15,466 nucleotides of DNA. Source: Halobacteriovorax sp. (GTDB lineage: Bacteria; Bdellovibrionota; Bacteriovoracia; Bacteriovoracales; Bacteriovoracaceae). Below the pieces are notes generated by a model. That model was not told where the DNA came from and did not search any database. It worked only from the letters and a program-made list of their open reading frames with translations. This document shows positions 15,248-15,466 of this stretch, in pieces (position 1 is the first letter of the stretch; each line of letters begins with the position of its first letter). The translations under genes and the position numbers were made by a program. The stretch lies in the NCBI GenBank assembly GCA_002686115.1, contig NZAF01000128.1, positions 1 to 15,466 on the forward strand, read 5' to 3'.

Positions 15248-15466
15248 AAGCATATGAAACAAATGAAGTACAAAAGGATACCGTTCTATTTAAAGAGGGC
15301 TTTAATGACCAGTTTATATATCTCATAAAAAGTGGAGAGGTTATAAATTTCAAAGATCATGGTGGCCGAATTGTGCCAATTAAGTACTGTGCAGATAAAG
15401 ACTTTGTTGGTGTGAACGATAAGTTCCTAACGCGTTGTAAGAGTAGTGCCGTGACTTTATCATTTA
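15244..15466 (+). CDS. Cyclic-nucleotide-binding-domain protein, N-terminal part (cut by window edge)
   Basis: The frame is open from TTG 15244 to the window edge (74 codons, no stop). It translates to KAYETNEVQKDTVLFKEG followed by FNDQFIYLIKSGEVINF. The pattern 'VLFKEG...D.FIYLIKSGEV' is the hallmark of the CAP effector (cNMP-binding) beta-barrel, with the conserved Gly before the first turn and the SGEV strand. The phosphate-binding cassette that would show whether cAMP or cGMP is really bound lies beyond the edge, as does any DNA-binding or other output domain. It could be a CRP/FNR-type regulator or a stand-alone sensor. The TTG overlaps the ppx/gppA stop (TTGA, 4 nt) and has a good Shine-Dalgarno site, so it continues the AsmA-mtnA-ppx operon. 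Confidence 0.8.
   Translation, partial: MKAYETNEVQKDTVLFKEGFNDQFIYLIKSGEVINFKDHGGRIVPIKYCADKDFVGVNDKFLTRCKSSAVTLSF

Noticed and set aside
1..15466. CRISPR array, insertion sequence, tRNA/rRNA or phage genes
   Set aside because: No regularly spaced repeats, transposase motifs, terminal inverted repeats or tRNA-like sequences were seen; coding density and gene types are those of a stable core chromosome.

Overview
The window is AT-rich, densely packed Gram-negative chromosome. Housekeeping genes predominate: Lon protease, GlmU, GlmS, a PcrA/UvrD helicase, an AsmA-like envelope protein, MtnA and a short Ppx/GppA enzyme. Two two-component genes and two small exported proteins of unknown function accompany them. 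Low GC, Lys/Asn-rich proteins, an AsmA-like protein and a PcrA with a Tudor-like C-terminus fit a Bdellovibrionota relative such as Halobacteriovorax/Bacteriovorax. That placement is inference from composition and gene content, not proof. I see no mobile element, CRISPR array, tRNA or rRNA.

Layout. (1) 1-241: non-coding lead-in with promoter-like elements, then a 67-residue exported protein (+). (2) 446-2603 (-): a membrane histidine-kinase-like protein, a stand-alone receiver-domain regulator and a small exported protein whose start overlaps the regulator's stop. This group lies directly downstream of lon, separated from it by an intrinsic terminator that almost touches the kinase start. (3) 2647-5091 (-): lon. 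(4) 5092-5329: divergent lon/glmU control region with a dyad over a good sigma70-type -10. (5) 5330-10897 (+): glmU, a 127-bp spacer rich in inverted repeats, glmS, and eight bases later pcrA/uvrD. (6) 11036 to the right edge (+): AsmA-like protein, mtnA, short ppx/gppA and a cyclic-nucleotide-binding-domain protein cut by the edge. Every junction in this last group overlaps (4, 11 and 4 nt), so it is very probably one translationally coupled operon.

How the genes work together. GlmS makes glucosamine-6-phosphate. GlmU turns glucosamine-1-phosphate into UDP-GlcNAc for peptidoglycan and lipopolysaccharide; GlmM, the enzyme between them, is not here. AsmA-like proteins are linked to envelope lipid transport. 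MtnA, Ppx/GppA and the cNMP-domain protein combine metabolite salvage with nucleotide or phosphate signalling, but their link to the AsmA-like gene is unknown.

The most notable observation is that the kinase has Gln where the HisKA motif carries its phospho-accepting His, while most of its ATP-binding fold is kept and its neighbouring receiver protein has all its phosphorylation residues. I did not find a clearly new multi-gene system. The best candidates for something undescribed are this degenerate kinase/receiver/exported-protein cassette and the coupled AsmA-mtnA-ppx-cNMP operon.
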